In this document: positions 23,226 to 31,784 of the stretch, in pieces
How positions within the stretch are numbered: position 1 is the stretch's first letter
Layout: each line of letters starts with the position of its first letter
Assembly: GCA_035478795.1 (NCBI GenBank)
Contig: DATIJJ010000009.1
Span: 1 to 41,862 of the forward strand
Origin: DATIJJ01 sp035478795
GTDB lineage: Bacteria; Pseudomonadota; Gammaproteobacteria; DSM-16500
Length of the DNA: 41,862 nucleotides
Direction: 5' to 3'
Position numbers and translations under genes: made by a program
The notes under the pieces: model-generated
Told to the model about the DNA's origin: nothing
The model's database searches: none
What the model saw: the letters and a program-made list of their open reading frames with translations, nothing else

Positions 23226-25814
23226 TCAAACCGTTGCTGCGCTCTTTGAAAAAACCAGTTTATCTTTTTCAAAATGAATGTAAATCCGATCGCCCGGCAA
23301 AAACTTTCCGGATAAAATATCCTGCGCCAATAAGTTCTCTACATGCTGCTGAATGGCACGTTTCAGGGGTCTTGCGCCATACACCGGATCATAACCGGTT
23401 GAAGCCAAATAATCCAATGCTTCCGGGCTGATATCAAGACCCAAATCTTTCTGAAGTAACCGTGAACGCAAGCGATGAATTTGTATCTCTGCAATCGCTT
23501 TAATCTGATCCCGATCGAGTGGATGAAACACCACGGTTTCATCAATTCGATTAATAAATTCCGGACGAAAATGCTGACCCACTACACCGAGCACCGCTTT
23601 TTTCATCGCAAGATAATCCCCTTCGCCAGACATTTCCTGAATCAGGTCAGAACCGAGATTCGATGTCATCACCACAATCGTATTACGAAAATCCACCGTG
23701 CGGCCGTGGCTGTCTGTCAGGCGACCATCATCCAGCACCTGCAATAAAATATTAAACACGTCATGGTGCGCTTTTTCTATTTCATCCAGCAAAATAACGG
23801 AATAGGGTTTGCGTCGCACGAGTTCCGTCAAATAACCGCCTTCTTCATAACCCACATAACCTGGCGGCGCACCGACCAGACGCGCGACAGCATGTTTTTC
23901 CATAAATTCTGACATGTCGATACGAATCACTGCTTCTTCCGTATCGAATAAAAATTGTGCGAGCGCCTTGCATAATTCAGTTTTGCCCACCCCCGTTGGC
24001 CCTAAAAACAGAAAGGACCCGATCGGGCGGTTAGGATCCGCCAAACCCGCGCGTGAACGACGGATGGCATTACAGACGGCTGTCACTGCCTGACTCTGGC
24101 CGATAATGCGTTTATGCAGCGCACTTTCCATCTGCAATAATTTTTCCTTTTCACTTTCCAGCATTTTTGAAACCGGAATGTGCGTCCATTTGGAAACCAC
24201 TTCTGCAATTTCTTCTTCTGTCACTTTACTGCGAAGCAATTGCGTTTCCTGTTTTTCTGCAAGATTCGCTTCATCCAGTTTTTTTTCAAGTTCCGGAATG
24301 CGCGCATATTGCAGTTCAGCCATGCGTGTCAAATCACCCGCTCGACGCGCCGTGTCAAATTCAAGACGCGCACGTTCCAGTTCAGCCTTGATGGTCTGCG
24401 CACCGTGAAGCGCTGATTTTTCATGTTGCCAGATCGCTTCCAGTTTTCCAGATTCACTTTCCAGTTTTTTTAAATCCTGTTCGAGCCGTTCAAGCCGTTT
24501 TTTCGAACCGTCATCCGTTTCTTTTTTTAAGGCTTCACGCTCAATTTTTAATTGCACAATTTTACGATCGAGATTGTCGAGTGCTTCCGGTTTCGAATCA
24601 ATTTCCATGCGAATATTACTCGCCGCTTCATCGATCAGATCAATCGCTTTATCCGGCAATTGACGATCGGAAATATAGCGATGCGATAAGGTTGCTGCAG
24701 CGACGAGTGCTGAATCTGTGATTTCAACACCGTGATGTAATTCATAGCGTTCTTTCAAGCCCCGCAAAATGGCGATGGTGTCAGGGACAGACGGTTCATC
24801 CACTAAAATGCGCTGAAAACGGCGTTCCAGTGCCGCATCTTTTTCAATGTATTTTCGATATTCATCGAGTGTGGTCGCACCCACACAATGCAATTCGCCG
24901 CGTGCGAGTGCCGGTTTTAGCATATTGCCCGCATCCATCGCCCCTTCCGCCTTGCCAGCGCCGACCATGGTATGCAATTCATCAATAAATAAAATAATCT
25001 GACCTTCCTGTTTCGCGAGATCATTCAGCACGGCTTTTAAACGCTCTTCAAATTCACCCCGAAATTTCGCACCGGCAATCAACGCTCCGAGATCGAGTGC
25101 CAATAACCGTTTATCCGTCAAGCCTTCCGGCACTTCACCATTCACGATACGTTGCGCAAGGCCTTCCACAATCGCTGTTTTGCCAACACCCGGTTCGCCA
25201 ATCAGGACAGGATTATTTTTCGTGCGACGAAGCAGTACCTGAATCGTTCGACGAATTTCAGCATCACGCCCGATGACCGGATCCAGTTTCCCCTGTTCCG
25301 CACGCGCTGTTAAATCAATCGTGTATTTTTCAAGGGCGCGACGCTGGTTTTCTGCATTCGGATCGTCAACCTTCTGGCCACCCCGTTCTTCTTCAATGGC
25401 TTTTTCAATCCGGTCTTTCGTCGCACCGGCCTTTCGCAATAAATCACCCAGACTGCCTGAATCTTCCGTCGCAGCCAGTAAAAATAATTCACTGGAGAGA
25501 TAATGATCTTTCCGTTTTTGTGCCAGTTTATCCGTCAGGTTGAGCAAGCGGTTTAATTCATTGGAAAGGTGCACCTCACCCGCCGTGCCTTCCACCAGAG
25601 GCAAGCGGTTGATGGCGGCATCCAGTTCGGATCGAAGCGTGGCGAGATTGACCGATGCTTTGGCAAGAACAGGACGGATACTGCTGCCTTCCTGGTCCAG
25701 CAACACTTTCATGAGATGAAGCGGTTCGATAAAAGCGTGATCACGCCCGAGCGCGAGCGATTGCGCATCGGATAATGCAGCCTGAAACTGGGTGGTCAAC
25801 TTGTCCATTCGCAT
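23226..25814 (-). CDS. clpB: Disaggregase ClpB
   Basis: ClpB is a hexameric AAA+ machine that pulls polypeptides out of aggregates with DnaK. The 862-residue protein has an N-domain (about 1-145) and first ATPase with Walker A GEPGVGKTAIVEGLAQR and Walker B ILFIDELH. The M-domain coiled coil spans about 410-530, and the second ATPase has GPTGVGKTELCKAL and ILLDEIEKAH. The pore-loop tyrosine stretches (AKFRGEFEERL and GAPPGYVGYEEGG) are intact, and no ClpP-binding tripeptide loop is seen. GAGGT sits five bases before the ATG; a second ATG two codons on is possible. A sigma-32-like promoter lies upstream. Confidence 0.98.
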   Translation of the reverse strand: MRMDKLTTQFQAALSDAQSLALGRDHAFIEPLHLMKVLLDQEGSSIRPVLAKASVNLATLRSELDAAINRLPLVEGTAGEVHLSNELNRLLNLTDKLAQKRKDHYLSSELFLLAATEDSGSLGDLLRKAGATKDRIEKAIEEERGGQKVDDPNAENQRRALEKYTIDLTARAEQGKLDPVIGRDAEIRRTIQVLLRRTKNNPVLIGEPGVGKTAIVEGLAQRIVNGEVPEGLTDKRLLALDLGALIAGAKFRGEFEERLKAVLNDLAKQEGQIILFIDELHTMVGAGKAEGAMDAGNMLKPALARGELHCVGATTLDEYRKYIEKDAALERRFQRILVDEPSVPDTIAILRGLKERYELHHGVEITDSALVAAATLSHRYISDRQLPDKAIDLIDEAASNIRMEIDSKPEALDNLDRKIVQLKIEREALKKETDDGSKKRLERLEQDLKKLESESGKLEAIWQHEKSALHGAQTIKAELERARLEFDTARRAGDLTRMAELQYARIPELEKKLDEANLAEKQETQLLRSKVTEEEIAEVVSKWTHIPVSKMLESEKEKLLQMESALHKRIIGQSQAVTAVCNAIRRSRAGLADPNRPIGSFLFLGPTGVGKTELCKALAQFLFDTEEAVIRIDMSEFMEKHAVARLVGAPPGYVGYEEGGYLTELVRRKPYSVILLDEIEKAHHDVFNILLQVLDDGRLTDSHGRTVDFRNTIVVMTSNLGSDLIQEMSGEGDYLAMKKAVLGVVGQHFRPEFINRIDETVVFHPLDRDQIKAIAEIQIHRLRSRLLQKDLGLDISPEALDYLASTGYDPVYGARPLKRAIQQHVENLLAQDILSGKFLPGDRIYIHFEKDKLVFSKSAATV

Positions 25815-25851
25815 GAGCTACCTCAAAATAGTCGGTCAATTCAGACAGTGG

Positions 25852-25880
25852 ATATGAGGGCGGTCATCAGATACTTCAAT
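25852..25880 (-). promoter_or_regulatory. Sigma-32-type heat-shock promoter for the clpB operon
   Basis: The minus strand reads TTGAAG (25874-25879), a 13-base spacer, and CCCTCATAT (25852-25860). This matches the RpoH consensus (CTTGAAA, 11-16 bases, CCCCATNT) well. The predicted start would give a leader of about 30 bases to clpB. The rest of the 85-base gap holds nothing else I recognise. Confidence 0.7.
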
Positions 25881-25899
25881 TGTATCATTTTGGCCACCT

Positions 25900-26289
25900 T
25901 CATGGTGTCGGTTTTTTGCAACTGTCCGGATCACCCTGTTCGTTACAGACATAGGTCGAATGCGTGCTGCAAAAGGACTGGCTAACTTTTACACAAGGCG
26001 GTTCCGGTTCACTTTGAAAGATCGTGGCAAGGCAGGTTTCCTGATTGGAAAAAATGAGGTCGCGCGCGCAGTTGGGTTGTCGTATCAGTGGCGCACAGGT
26101 TCTCGCATCGAAATTGAGGCAGTACGGCTGCTCGGGTGACGCACTCGCCGGAATGCAGGCACAATACTGTTCCTGCCCTTCCGGACAACCGTCTTCATCC
26201 GGGCCGCATAAAAAATAAAAAGGCGATTCGGCGAAGGTGGTTTGGAATACGAATAGCAAAACGATGGATAATAAAATTTTGTAAAACAT
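25900..26289 (-). CDS. Small exported cysteine-rich protein of unknown function
   Basis: Unrecognised. From the ATG at 26289, preceded by CAGGA, it encodes 129 residues. A clear signal peptide (MFYKILLSIVLLFVFQTTFA) is followed by ESPFYFLCGPDEDGCPEG. The mature part has 12 cysteines in about 110 residues, including CAC and GPDEDGC, enough for six disulfides, so it is probably a periplasmic or secreted disulfide-rich protein. A longer frame continues upstream to 26370, but it runs through a tandem octanucleotide and would bury the signal peptide, so I prefer the shorter start. Confidence 0.7.
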   Translation of the reverse strand: MFYKILLSIVLLFVFQTTFAESPFYFLCGPDEDGCPEGQEQYCACIPASASPEQPYCLNFDARTCAPLIRQPNCARDLIFSNQETCLATIFQSEPEPPCVKVSQSFCSTHSTYVCNEQGDPDSCKKPTP

Positions 26290-26317
26290 AAATGTCCTGT
26301 TTAATAAACACGAGGTT

Positions 26318-26355
26318 AGAAAGTGAGAAAGTGAGAAAGTGAGAAAGTGAGAAAG
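26318..26355. repeat. Octanucleotide tandem repeat (AGAAAGTG)n
   Basis: Four full AGAAAGTG units (26318-26349) plus a partial fifth lie 29 bases upstream of the start of the exported cysteine-rich protein. Because eight is not a multiple of three, unit changes would shift an upstream reading frame or promoter spacing. Confidence 0.9.
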
Positions 26356-26362
26356 GCGTTGT

Positions 26363-26489
26363 TGCATCAATCCGCTGTGTCCGAGCCGCGACCGTCAGGG
26401 AGCGTTATACGTTCTGCAAAATACCACTGAGCTAAATAGTATCGTGACGCTCCCTGACGGTCGCGGCTCGGATACAGCGGGCTGATGCA
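26363..26489. repeat. Palindromic element (type C) beside tRNA-Lys
   Basis: Bases 26363-26405 and 26447-26489 form a 43-base inverted repeat with three mismatches (core GAGCCGCGACCGTCAGGGAG). Its outer end GTTGCATCAATCC resembles the GTTGCATAA arm of the other elements. The loop on the minus strand reads TTTAGCTCAGTGGTATTTTG, like a tRNA D-arm, but no complete tRNA can be folded. Confidence 0.8.
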
Positions 26490-26546
26490 CAATGCCAGTG
26501 AAAAATGGGGTATCGCAATTTGAAATGTTACAAGGATTAAAAAGAG

Positions 26547-26622
26547 TGGTGGGTCGTCTGCGATTCGAACGCAGGACCAACAGGTTAAAAGCCTGCTGCT
26601 CTACCGACTGAGCTAACGACCC
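26547..26622 (-). tRNA. tRNA-Lys (anticodon UUU)
   Basis: The minus strand reads GGGTCGTTAGCTCAGTCGGT at the 5' end. The D-arm GCTC/GAGC, anticodon stem GCAGG/CCTGT with loop CTTTTAA, and T-arm CTGCG-TTCGAAT-CGCAG all pair. The acceptor stem GGGTCGT/ACGACCC is complete and CCA is encoded. The anticodon TTT is at 26587-26589. Confidence 0.97.
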
Positions 26623-26652
26623 GTCATGGATGTCACTAAAGTGGAGGGGCTC

Positions 26653-26680
26653 ATCATACAACGTTTAAAAAAAAATTCAA
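26653..26680 (-). promoter_or_regulatory. Promoter for tRNA-Lys with GC-rich discriminator
   Basis: TTGAAT (26675-26680), a 16-base spacer and TATGAT (26653-26658) lie about 31 bases upstream of the tRNA. The bases after the -10 are GAGCCCC, a GC-rich discriminator typical of stringently controlled stable RNA promoters. It overlaps the end of queE by a few bases. Confidence 0.6.
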
Positions 26681-27318
26681 CGCCCTTTCACGTCTCCCCA
26701 TAAAAATTTATGTAGCTGGATCTGCAGACGAACCGGTAGCTGATCTTCCAGAATCCAGTCCGCCAGTTGGCCGGGAGATTGCTCTTCAAAACTCGGCGAA
26801 AACAGGACCTGACAAGCTTCTGTCAGCTGATAGCGCGTCATCATTTGTTTTGCCCAATCGTAATCTTCACGATGACAAATCACGAATTTAACCTGATCAT
26901 GCGGCAAGAGATGCGAGATGTTCTGATAGTCATTTTTTTCCATTTCACGCGACCCGGGTGTTTTAAGATCGACCACCTTGACGACCCGTTTATCCACGTT
27001 CGCCACACTGAGCGCACCGCTCGTTTCAAGCGAAACGGTGTAGCCCGCATCACACAATTTTGTCAGAAGCTCAGGACAGGCTTTTTGGGCGAGTGGCTCA
27101 CCCCCCGTCACCGTCACATACCGTGTACGAAAGGCCGCCACCTGCTCCAAAATAGCATCAATGTCTCGCCACTCCCCGCCCTGAAAGGCATAGGCCGTAT
27201 CACAATAACCACACCGCAAGGGGCACCCGGTCAGACGAATAAAAACGGTTGGCAAGCCAACCGTCCCTGTTTCACCCTGCAGTGAAAAAAAAAGTTCCGT
27301 GATACGCAAACGACTCAC
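26677..27318 (-). CDS. queE: 7-carboxy-7-deazaguanine synthase QueE
   Basis: QueE is a radical SAM enzyme that contracts the ring of carboxytetrahydropterin to make 7-carboxy-7-deazaguanine for queuosine. Residues C32, C36 and C39 in GCPLRCGYCD form the Cx3CxxC iron-sulfur cluster motif. FFSLQGETGTVGLPTVFIRL is the family N-terminus and VTVTGGEPL the SAM-binding GGE motif. The 213-residue length fits. It begins three bases after cpoB, as the last gene of the tol-pal operon, a common neighbourhood in Gammaproteobacteria. Confidence 0.95.
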   Translation of the reverse strand: MSRLRITELFFSLQGETGTVGLPTVFIRLTGCPLRCGYCDTAYAFQGGEWRDIDAILEQVAAFRTRYVTVTGGEPLAQKACPELLTKLCDAGYTVSLETSGALSVANVDKRVVKVVDLKTPGSREMEKNDYQNISHLLPHDQVKFVICHREDYDWAKQMMTRYQLTEACQVLFSPSFEEQSPGQLADWILEDQLPVRLQIQLHKFLWGDVKGR

Positions 27319-27321
27319 TAA

Positions 27322-28359
27322 CTAGTGTCCCCCGGATTTGATTTCCTTCAACTGTTGCGCCGCGAGACGGGCAGATGTGGTGCCTGGATAACGCGTGATC
27401 ACTTTTTTGAAGGTCGCTCTCGCTTCGGGCCACTTGAACTGGGCAGCATAAATCATACCCAGTTTAAGCTCGGCATCAGAAACCTTGGGACTTTCCGGGT
27501 AATTGGTCACAACCGTTGAAAATTCAACCGCCGCTTCTTCGCGCTTTTTCTGTAATCCATACAATTCACCCAGCCAGTAATGCGCATTCGCAGCCGATTG
27601 TCCGGAAGGATATTTCTTTAACATAGCCTGCAATACACCGATGGCCTGATCAAACTTGCTATCCTTGATGAGATCATAGGCGCTTTGATACATCTGTAAC
27701 TCTGCCTGCTGTGCGGCCGCTGATTCCGGCTTGCTGGCCGTTGCCGTCACAGGGGTTGCAACAGCTGGCGTCTCTTGTTTCGCAGGCGTGACAGGCTTGT
27801 CTTCCGCAGCCGGTTCATCGGCTGCCGGAATGGAATCCGTCGTCAGGACAGCTTTGGCCTTTTTCGTGGAAGACGTTTTTTTCGGTGGCGTTTTAGCCGG
27901 TGTCGTCGATGTATTATCGGCAGGCGGCGTGGCTGACTGTTTCCCGATCCGCTTGTCGAGATCAGAATACATGGAACGTTGCTGCGTCTGCATCTGCTGC
28001 AATTGATGCGTCAATTCTTCCACCTGTCCACGCAAGGATTGCACTTCATTTTGCAGCGTGTTCATTCTGGATGACGAATCCGAATGCTGCAAATTTTTCA
28101 TTTGCTGTTCCATCCGGTTCACGCGCTGATCCAGTGACGAAGACGGTGGAAGCGTCTGAACAGCACCTTGCGAATCGGAAGGCACAGACGACGAAGCGGG
28201 CACGGCACCCGGTGCAGGCGTACCCGCATCGGATTGACCATCAAACTGCGGCGGGTAATTATCGACATCGTAAACAGGTGCATTATCCGCAAAAGCGGTT
28301 ATTGCCATACCGGACAACATCACGATTGCAAAAACGCGTTTGAGCGATTTTATGACCAT
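27322..28359 (-). CDS. cpoB: Tol-Pal associated periplasmic protein CpoB (YbgF)
   Basis: CpoB is a periplasmic protein linking the Tol system with PBP1B-driven peptidoglycan synthesis at division. The 345-residue protein has a signal peptide ending ITAFA. An N-terminal coiled coil follows (LDQRVNRMEQQMKNLQ and LQNEVQSLRGQVEELTHQLQ). A long Pro/Ala/Thr/Lys-rich disordered linker (about 140-215) is much longer than in E. coli. Three TPR repeats close the protein (AYDLIKDSKFDQAIGVLQAML; YWLGELYGLQKKREEAAVEF; LGMIYAAQFKWPEARATFKKV). It lies 16 bases after pal. Confidence 0.93.
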   Translation of the reverse strand: MVIKSLKRVFAIVMLSGMAITAFADNAPVYDVDNYPPQFDGQSDAGTPAPGAVPASSSVPSDSQGAVQTLPPSSSLDQRVNRMEQQMKNLQHSDSSSRMNTLQNEVQSLRGQVEELTHQLQQMQTQQRSMYSDLDKRIGKQSATPPADNTSTTPAKTPPKKTSSTKKAKAVLTTDSIPAADEPAAEDKPVTPAKQETPAVATPVTATASKPESAAAQQAELQMYQSAYDLIKDSKFDQAIGVLQAMLKKYPSGQSAANAHYWLGELYGLQKKREEAAVEFSTVVTNYPESPKVSDAELKLGMIYAAQFKWPEARATFKKVITRYPGTTSARLAAQQLKEIKSGGH

Positions 28360-28375
28360 AGATTTCTCACCTTGA

Positions 28376-28909
28376 TTATGATTTCACAATCACGACACGA
28401 CGATCCAGCTGGAAATCCTGTTCCGAGTGACCCGGTACTGCAGGTCGTTCAGCGCCATAACTCACCACGCGCACCTGGTTTGGATTCACGCCGCGTGTTT
28501 TCATCATCTCCAGCACCGCATTGGCACGGTGCTCGCCCAGCGCAACGTTATATTCGCGACTGCCGCGTGGATCGGTATGACCTTCCAGAATGATATGCGC
28601 GCGCGGGTGGGCCACGAGATAATCCGCATTCGCCATAATGGCAGGCTTGTCTGCATCACGTACCACATAACTGTTGAAATCAAAATAGTAAGTCTTTTTG
28701 GCAAGACCGCGGGCAGAAGAAGCGCCACCCTCATCGCCATAACCCTGGCCCTGTCCTAACCCTGACGCATGCGCGCCTGCGGCGGTATTCATATCATTCA
28801 TACCGGTCGTGTCATAACTCCCATTGGGATTGTGTTTGGCTGAACAGGCACCGAGTGCGAGCATGCTGCAACCGACCAGAACCACTTTTGCTATTTTGTT
28901 TAATTTCAT
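28376..28909 (-). CDS. pal: Peptidoglycan-associated lipoprotein Pal
   Basis: Pal is an outer-membrane lipoprotein that binds peptidoglycan and TolB. The signal ends in the lipobox LGAC, giving the lipidated C22. After a Gly/Ser-rich spacer, the OmpA-like domain (about 70-177) has TYYFDFNSYVVRD, ILEGHTDPRGSREYNVALGEHRA and the closing DRRVVIV. It includes the Asp and Arg residues that hold diaminopimelate. The 177-residue length fits. It is between tolB and cpoB. Confidence 0.97.
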   Translation of the reverse strand: MKLNKIAKVVLVGCSMLALGACSAKHNPNGSYDTTGMNDMNTAAGAHASGLGQGQGYGDEGGASSARGLAKKTYYFDFNSYVVRDADKPAIMANADYLVAHPRAHIILEGHTDPRGSREYNVALGEHRANAVLEMMKTRGVNPNQVRVVSYGAERPAVPGHSEQDFQLDRRVVIVKS

Positions 28910-28947
28910 CTTTCTTCTCCCTTGTTAATCCATCATGCAGCTAAACG

Positions 28948-30207
28948 TTAAGATAAATAAGGCGACCATGCCGGGTCCTGCACCTCGCCATCCGGCGCGG
29001 GTAAACGAACCTGCACGCTGCCATCGCTTGCGACCATCGCCAGCACACTGCGCCCGGAATAAAGCGTTCCATATAATACCATACTGCCATTTGGCGCTAT
29101 ACTGGGCGATTCATTATCGGTGCCGGATGCACTGGTCAGAATTCGGAAAGTGGATGTATCAAGATCCAGAATGCCGATATTAAACAGTTTCGATTCCTGG
29201 TTTAACATGACAACATGATTTCCATCGGGCGTAAAGGAAGCGCGCGCATTGTAATTGCCTTCATAGGTCAGACGACTCACCTGACCTGTCGCAAGATTTT
29301 TCTGATAAATTTGCGGGCCGCCACTGCGATTGGAAGTAAAAATCAGGAACCGGCCATCACGTGAAAAGGAAGGCTCGGTATTAATCGACCAGTCCTGGGT
29401 CACAGGTGTTAACCGTTTTGAAGCAAGATCCATGATATAAATATTGGGTGAGCCATCCTTTGACAGGACGAGTGCAAGCTTTCGACCATCCGGCGAAAAA
29501 GCCGGTGCGCCATTAATGCCGCGGAATGCGCTGATCAAACGACGGTTGCCGGTTGCAACATCCTCCATATAAATCGAGGCACGTTTATTTTCAAAGGAAA
29601 CATAGGCAATCTGCTTGCCATTCGGCGACCAGGCGGGCGACATGACGGGATCATTCGAGGTCAGTAACGGTCTCGGATTATAGCCATCCGCATCCGACAC
29701 TTCGAGCGTGTACCGGGCCGCTTCACCCGCCCCGCGCTGTACAACGATGTAGGCAAGACGTGTTGAAAACACACCCCGCACGCCAATCAGCTGACGGTAA
29801 ATGAGATCACTGATGTGGTGCGCAACGGATCGCAATTCTGTTCCTGGCACGACATATTGTTTTGTGAGCAGGGTAACAGGGGCGCCTTCCGCCTTTCCTT
29901 TCGCCGCATCCATCAATTTAAAACTGACTTCATAACGGCCACCGGCCACTTCCCTGACCTGTCCTTCCACGACGCTGTCAGACGAGGAAATGCCCACCTG
30001 TTTAAACCGGCCGCTATTTTTCAAATCATTGCTAATGACATCCGACACATTTTGGGGCGGGAGAGCACCTTCCGTTGCAAAAGGCACGATCGCAATGGGG
30101 ACAGCGCTTGCAACGCCGCGGGTCAATTCCATACTCAACAAGGCAAAAACCGGTGTGGATAAAATGAGGCAAAAGCCCAGAATGAGCCTCGTCATCAACT
30201 TCTGCAT
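28948..30207 (-). CDS. tolB: Periplasmic Tol-Pal protein TolB
   Basis: TolB is a periplasmic beta-propeller that shuttles between Pal and TolA. I start at the ATG at 30207 (419 residues), which yields a clean signal peptide (MQKLMTRLILGFCLILSTPVFA). A TTG eight codons upstream is less likely. The N-terminal domain (about 25-150) includes VPIAIVPFATEG. Six propeller blades follow, with repeats such as SPAWSPNGKQIAYVSFE, APAFSPDGRKLALVLSKDG and EPSFSRDGRFLIFTSNRSG. It lies 89 bases downstream of the GGDEF-EAL gene. Confidence 0.96.
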   Translation of the reverse strand: MQKLMTRLILGFCLILSTPVFALLSMELTRGVASAVPIAIVPFATEGALPPQNVSDVISNDLKNSGRFKQVGISSSDSVVEGQVREVAGGRYEVSFKLMDAAKGKAEGAPVTLLTKQYVVPGTELRSVAHHISDLIYRQLIGVRGVFSTRLAYIVVQRGAGEAARYTLEVSDADGYNPRPLLTSNDPVMSPAWSPNGKQIAYVSFENKRASIYMEDVATGNRRLISAFRGINGAPAFSPDGRKLALVLSKDGSPNIYIMDLASKRLTPVTQDWSINTEPSFSRDGRFLIFTSNRSGGPQIYQKNLATGQVSRLTYEGNYNARASFTPDGNHVVMLNQESKLFNIGILDLDTSTFRILTSASGTDNESPSIAPNGSMVLYGTLYSGRSVLAMVASDGSVQVRLPAPDGEVQDPAWSPYLS

Positions 30208-30296
30208 GGCAACAAACATCTCCCGATTCAATCGTTTAAATTCGAAACGAGAGATATATCACAGATTAGCGGATAAGTGAACGTGCAGAATGCGAA

Positions 30297-31760
30297 TCAG
30301 GTCCCCTCACCAATCGTCTGCAACAGCTTCTCATTAAAATCCCCCGCCAGTACCGGACCACTGAAAAGAGGCCCCTGCATGGTGACGCATCCCAGAGAAA
30401 GCAGTACCTGTTTCTGGCTGGCATTCATGACACCCTCCGCCATCACTTGCGATTGCAAACTGGTCGCCAGTGCAATGATCATTTTCACAATGGCTTCACT
30501 TTCCGGATTCGTGTCAATATCGTAAACGAGGGAGCGATCTATTTTAAAAATATTAATCGGCAAGCGTCTCAAATGTTGTAATGGCAAGTGGCCCGCACCA
30601 AAATTGTTAATCGCAATTTGCACGCCGAGATGCTTTAACATGTGAAGCATTTTTTCGACGAGATCGATTTTGGTTAAGAGAGAGGATTCTGTGATTTCAA
30701 AAATGAGGTGCGACGGATCCACTCCGGTTTCATGCAGGATAGACGATATTTTTTGAATGAAATGTGTGTGTTCCAGCAATTTTAATGATACCCGGATAGA
30801 CAGCATCCCGGCATGAAACCCGCGTTGGCGCCATTTTGCCTCATCCTGACAGGCATTGCGCAACAGCCATTCATAAATGGCCATGATATTATTATTTTTT
30901 TCGGCAAGCTGTGAAAATTCTTCAAATGTCACCAGACCAAAATCAGGATGCCGCCATTCCAGTATCGCTTCCATGCAGGCTAATTTCCGGCTATCCACAT
31001 TGACATACGGTTGATACAAAATATTAAATTGCCGATAACTGGTTTCATCGTGCAAACTGCCACTTAAAATCAATTCCCGACGACTGGATGTGTGCATTTC
31101 CTGCTGGTAGAACTGCCAGGTGTTCCGACCTTGCAATTTCGCCTGCCCGAGCGCGAGATCGGCATTTTTTAATAATGTTTTTCCATCACGCCCGTCCATC
31201 GGAAAAATAGCAATGCCAATACTGGCTGCCAGATAAAATGTTTGTTCATCAGCAACAAACGGTTCCACCAGTGCATTCAGTAATCGTTTCGCAATATACG
31301 CTGCTGTTTCTGCCTTGTTGATTTGTGAAAAAATAAAAACAAATTCACCGCCCGAAAAACGACTGAGCGTATCAACCTGGCGGATACAATTTTTCAGGCG
31401 AAGAGCGACCTGTCGAAGTATGGCATCGCCCATATCATAACCCAGCGTATCATTGATCATTTTAAATCCGTGCAAATCGAGAGACATCACACTGAATGTG
31501 AGTTGATAACGCATGCTTTGACTGATGATGAGCGACAGATGATCCTCGAAAATCTTGCGTCCTGGCAAGCCGGTCAGGGCATCTGTCAACACCTGACTTG
31601 AAAATTCAGCCTCCATTTTTTCCGTGGTCTTTTGAAGATCATGGGATTTGTCGATTTCGGTTTGTAATTGTTGACGCAACCGTTTTGTGCGCATACCGCA
31701 ATAGATAATATAAAAACCTGATGCAATCAGGACAAGGATTGAGAAAAGTTCCGGCATCAA
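30297..31760 (-). CDS. Membrane-anchored degenerate GGDEF-EAL protein in the tol-pal operon
   Basis: This 487-residue protein has one N-terminal membrane helix (about 5-22), a coiled coil (about 25-57), a GGDEF domain (about 58-222) and an EAL domain (about 235-480). The GGDEF signature is SGGEF (136-140), losing the first Gly and the metal-binding Asp/Glu, so cyclase activity is unlikely. In the EAL domain the signature reads EAI (264-266). The DDFG metal-binding pair is NNFG (385-388), and AEGVE is AEGVM. Phosphodiesterase activity is therefore also doubtful, although FEITES and FKIDRS are kept. It follows tolA by 24 bases. A structural or c-di-GMP-sensing role tied to the Tol system is inference; no such gene sits here in E. 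coli. Confidence 0.93.
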   Translation of the reverse strand: MMPELFSILVLIASGFYIIYCGMRTKRLRQQLQTEIDKSHDLQKTTEKMEAEFSSQVLTDALTGLPGRKIFEDHLSLIISQSMRYQLTFSVMSLDLHGFKMINDTLGYDMGDAILRQVALRLKNCIRQVDTLSRFSGGEFVFIFSQINKAETAAYIAKRLLNALVEPFVADEQTFYLAASIGIAIFPMDGRDGKTLLKNADLALGQAKLQGRNTWQFYQQEMHTSSRRELILSGSLHDETSYRQFNILYQPYVNVDSRKLACMEAILEWRHPDFGLVTFEEFSQLAEKNNNIMAIYEWLLRNACQDEAKWRQRGFHAGMLSIRVSLKLLEHTHFIQKISSILHETGVDPSHLIFEITESSLLTKIDLVEKMLHMLKHLGVQIAINNFGAGHLPLQHLRRLPINIFKIDRSLVYDIDTNPESEAIVKMIIALATSLQSQVMAEGVMNASQKQVLLSLGCVTMQGPLFSGPVLAGDFNEKLLQTIGEGT

Positions 31761-31784
31761 TTTTTATTCCTCCGTGAAAAACAG

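Noticed and set aside
26318..26355. CRISPR-like array
   Set aside because: The repeat is a contiguous octanucleotide with no spacers. No CRISPR array or cas gene is visible anywhere in the window.
26290..26370. N-terminal extension of the cysteine-rich protein
   Set aside because: It runs through a tandem octanucleotide and would precede an otherwise perfect signal peptide and ribosome-binding site at 26289.
26405..26447. Second tRNA gene in the palindrome loop
   Set aside because: Only a D-arm-like stretch is present; no acceptor stem, anticodon stem or proper T-loop can be formed.
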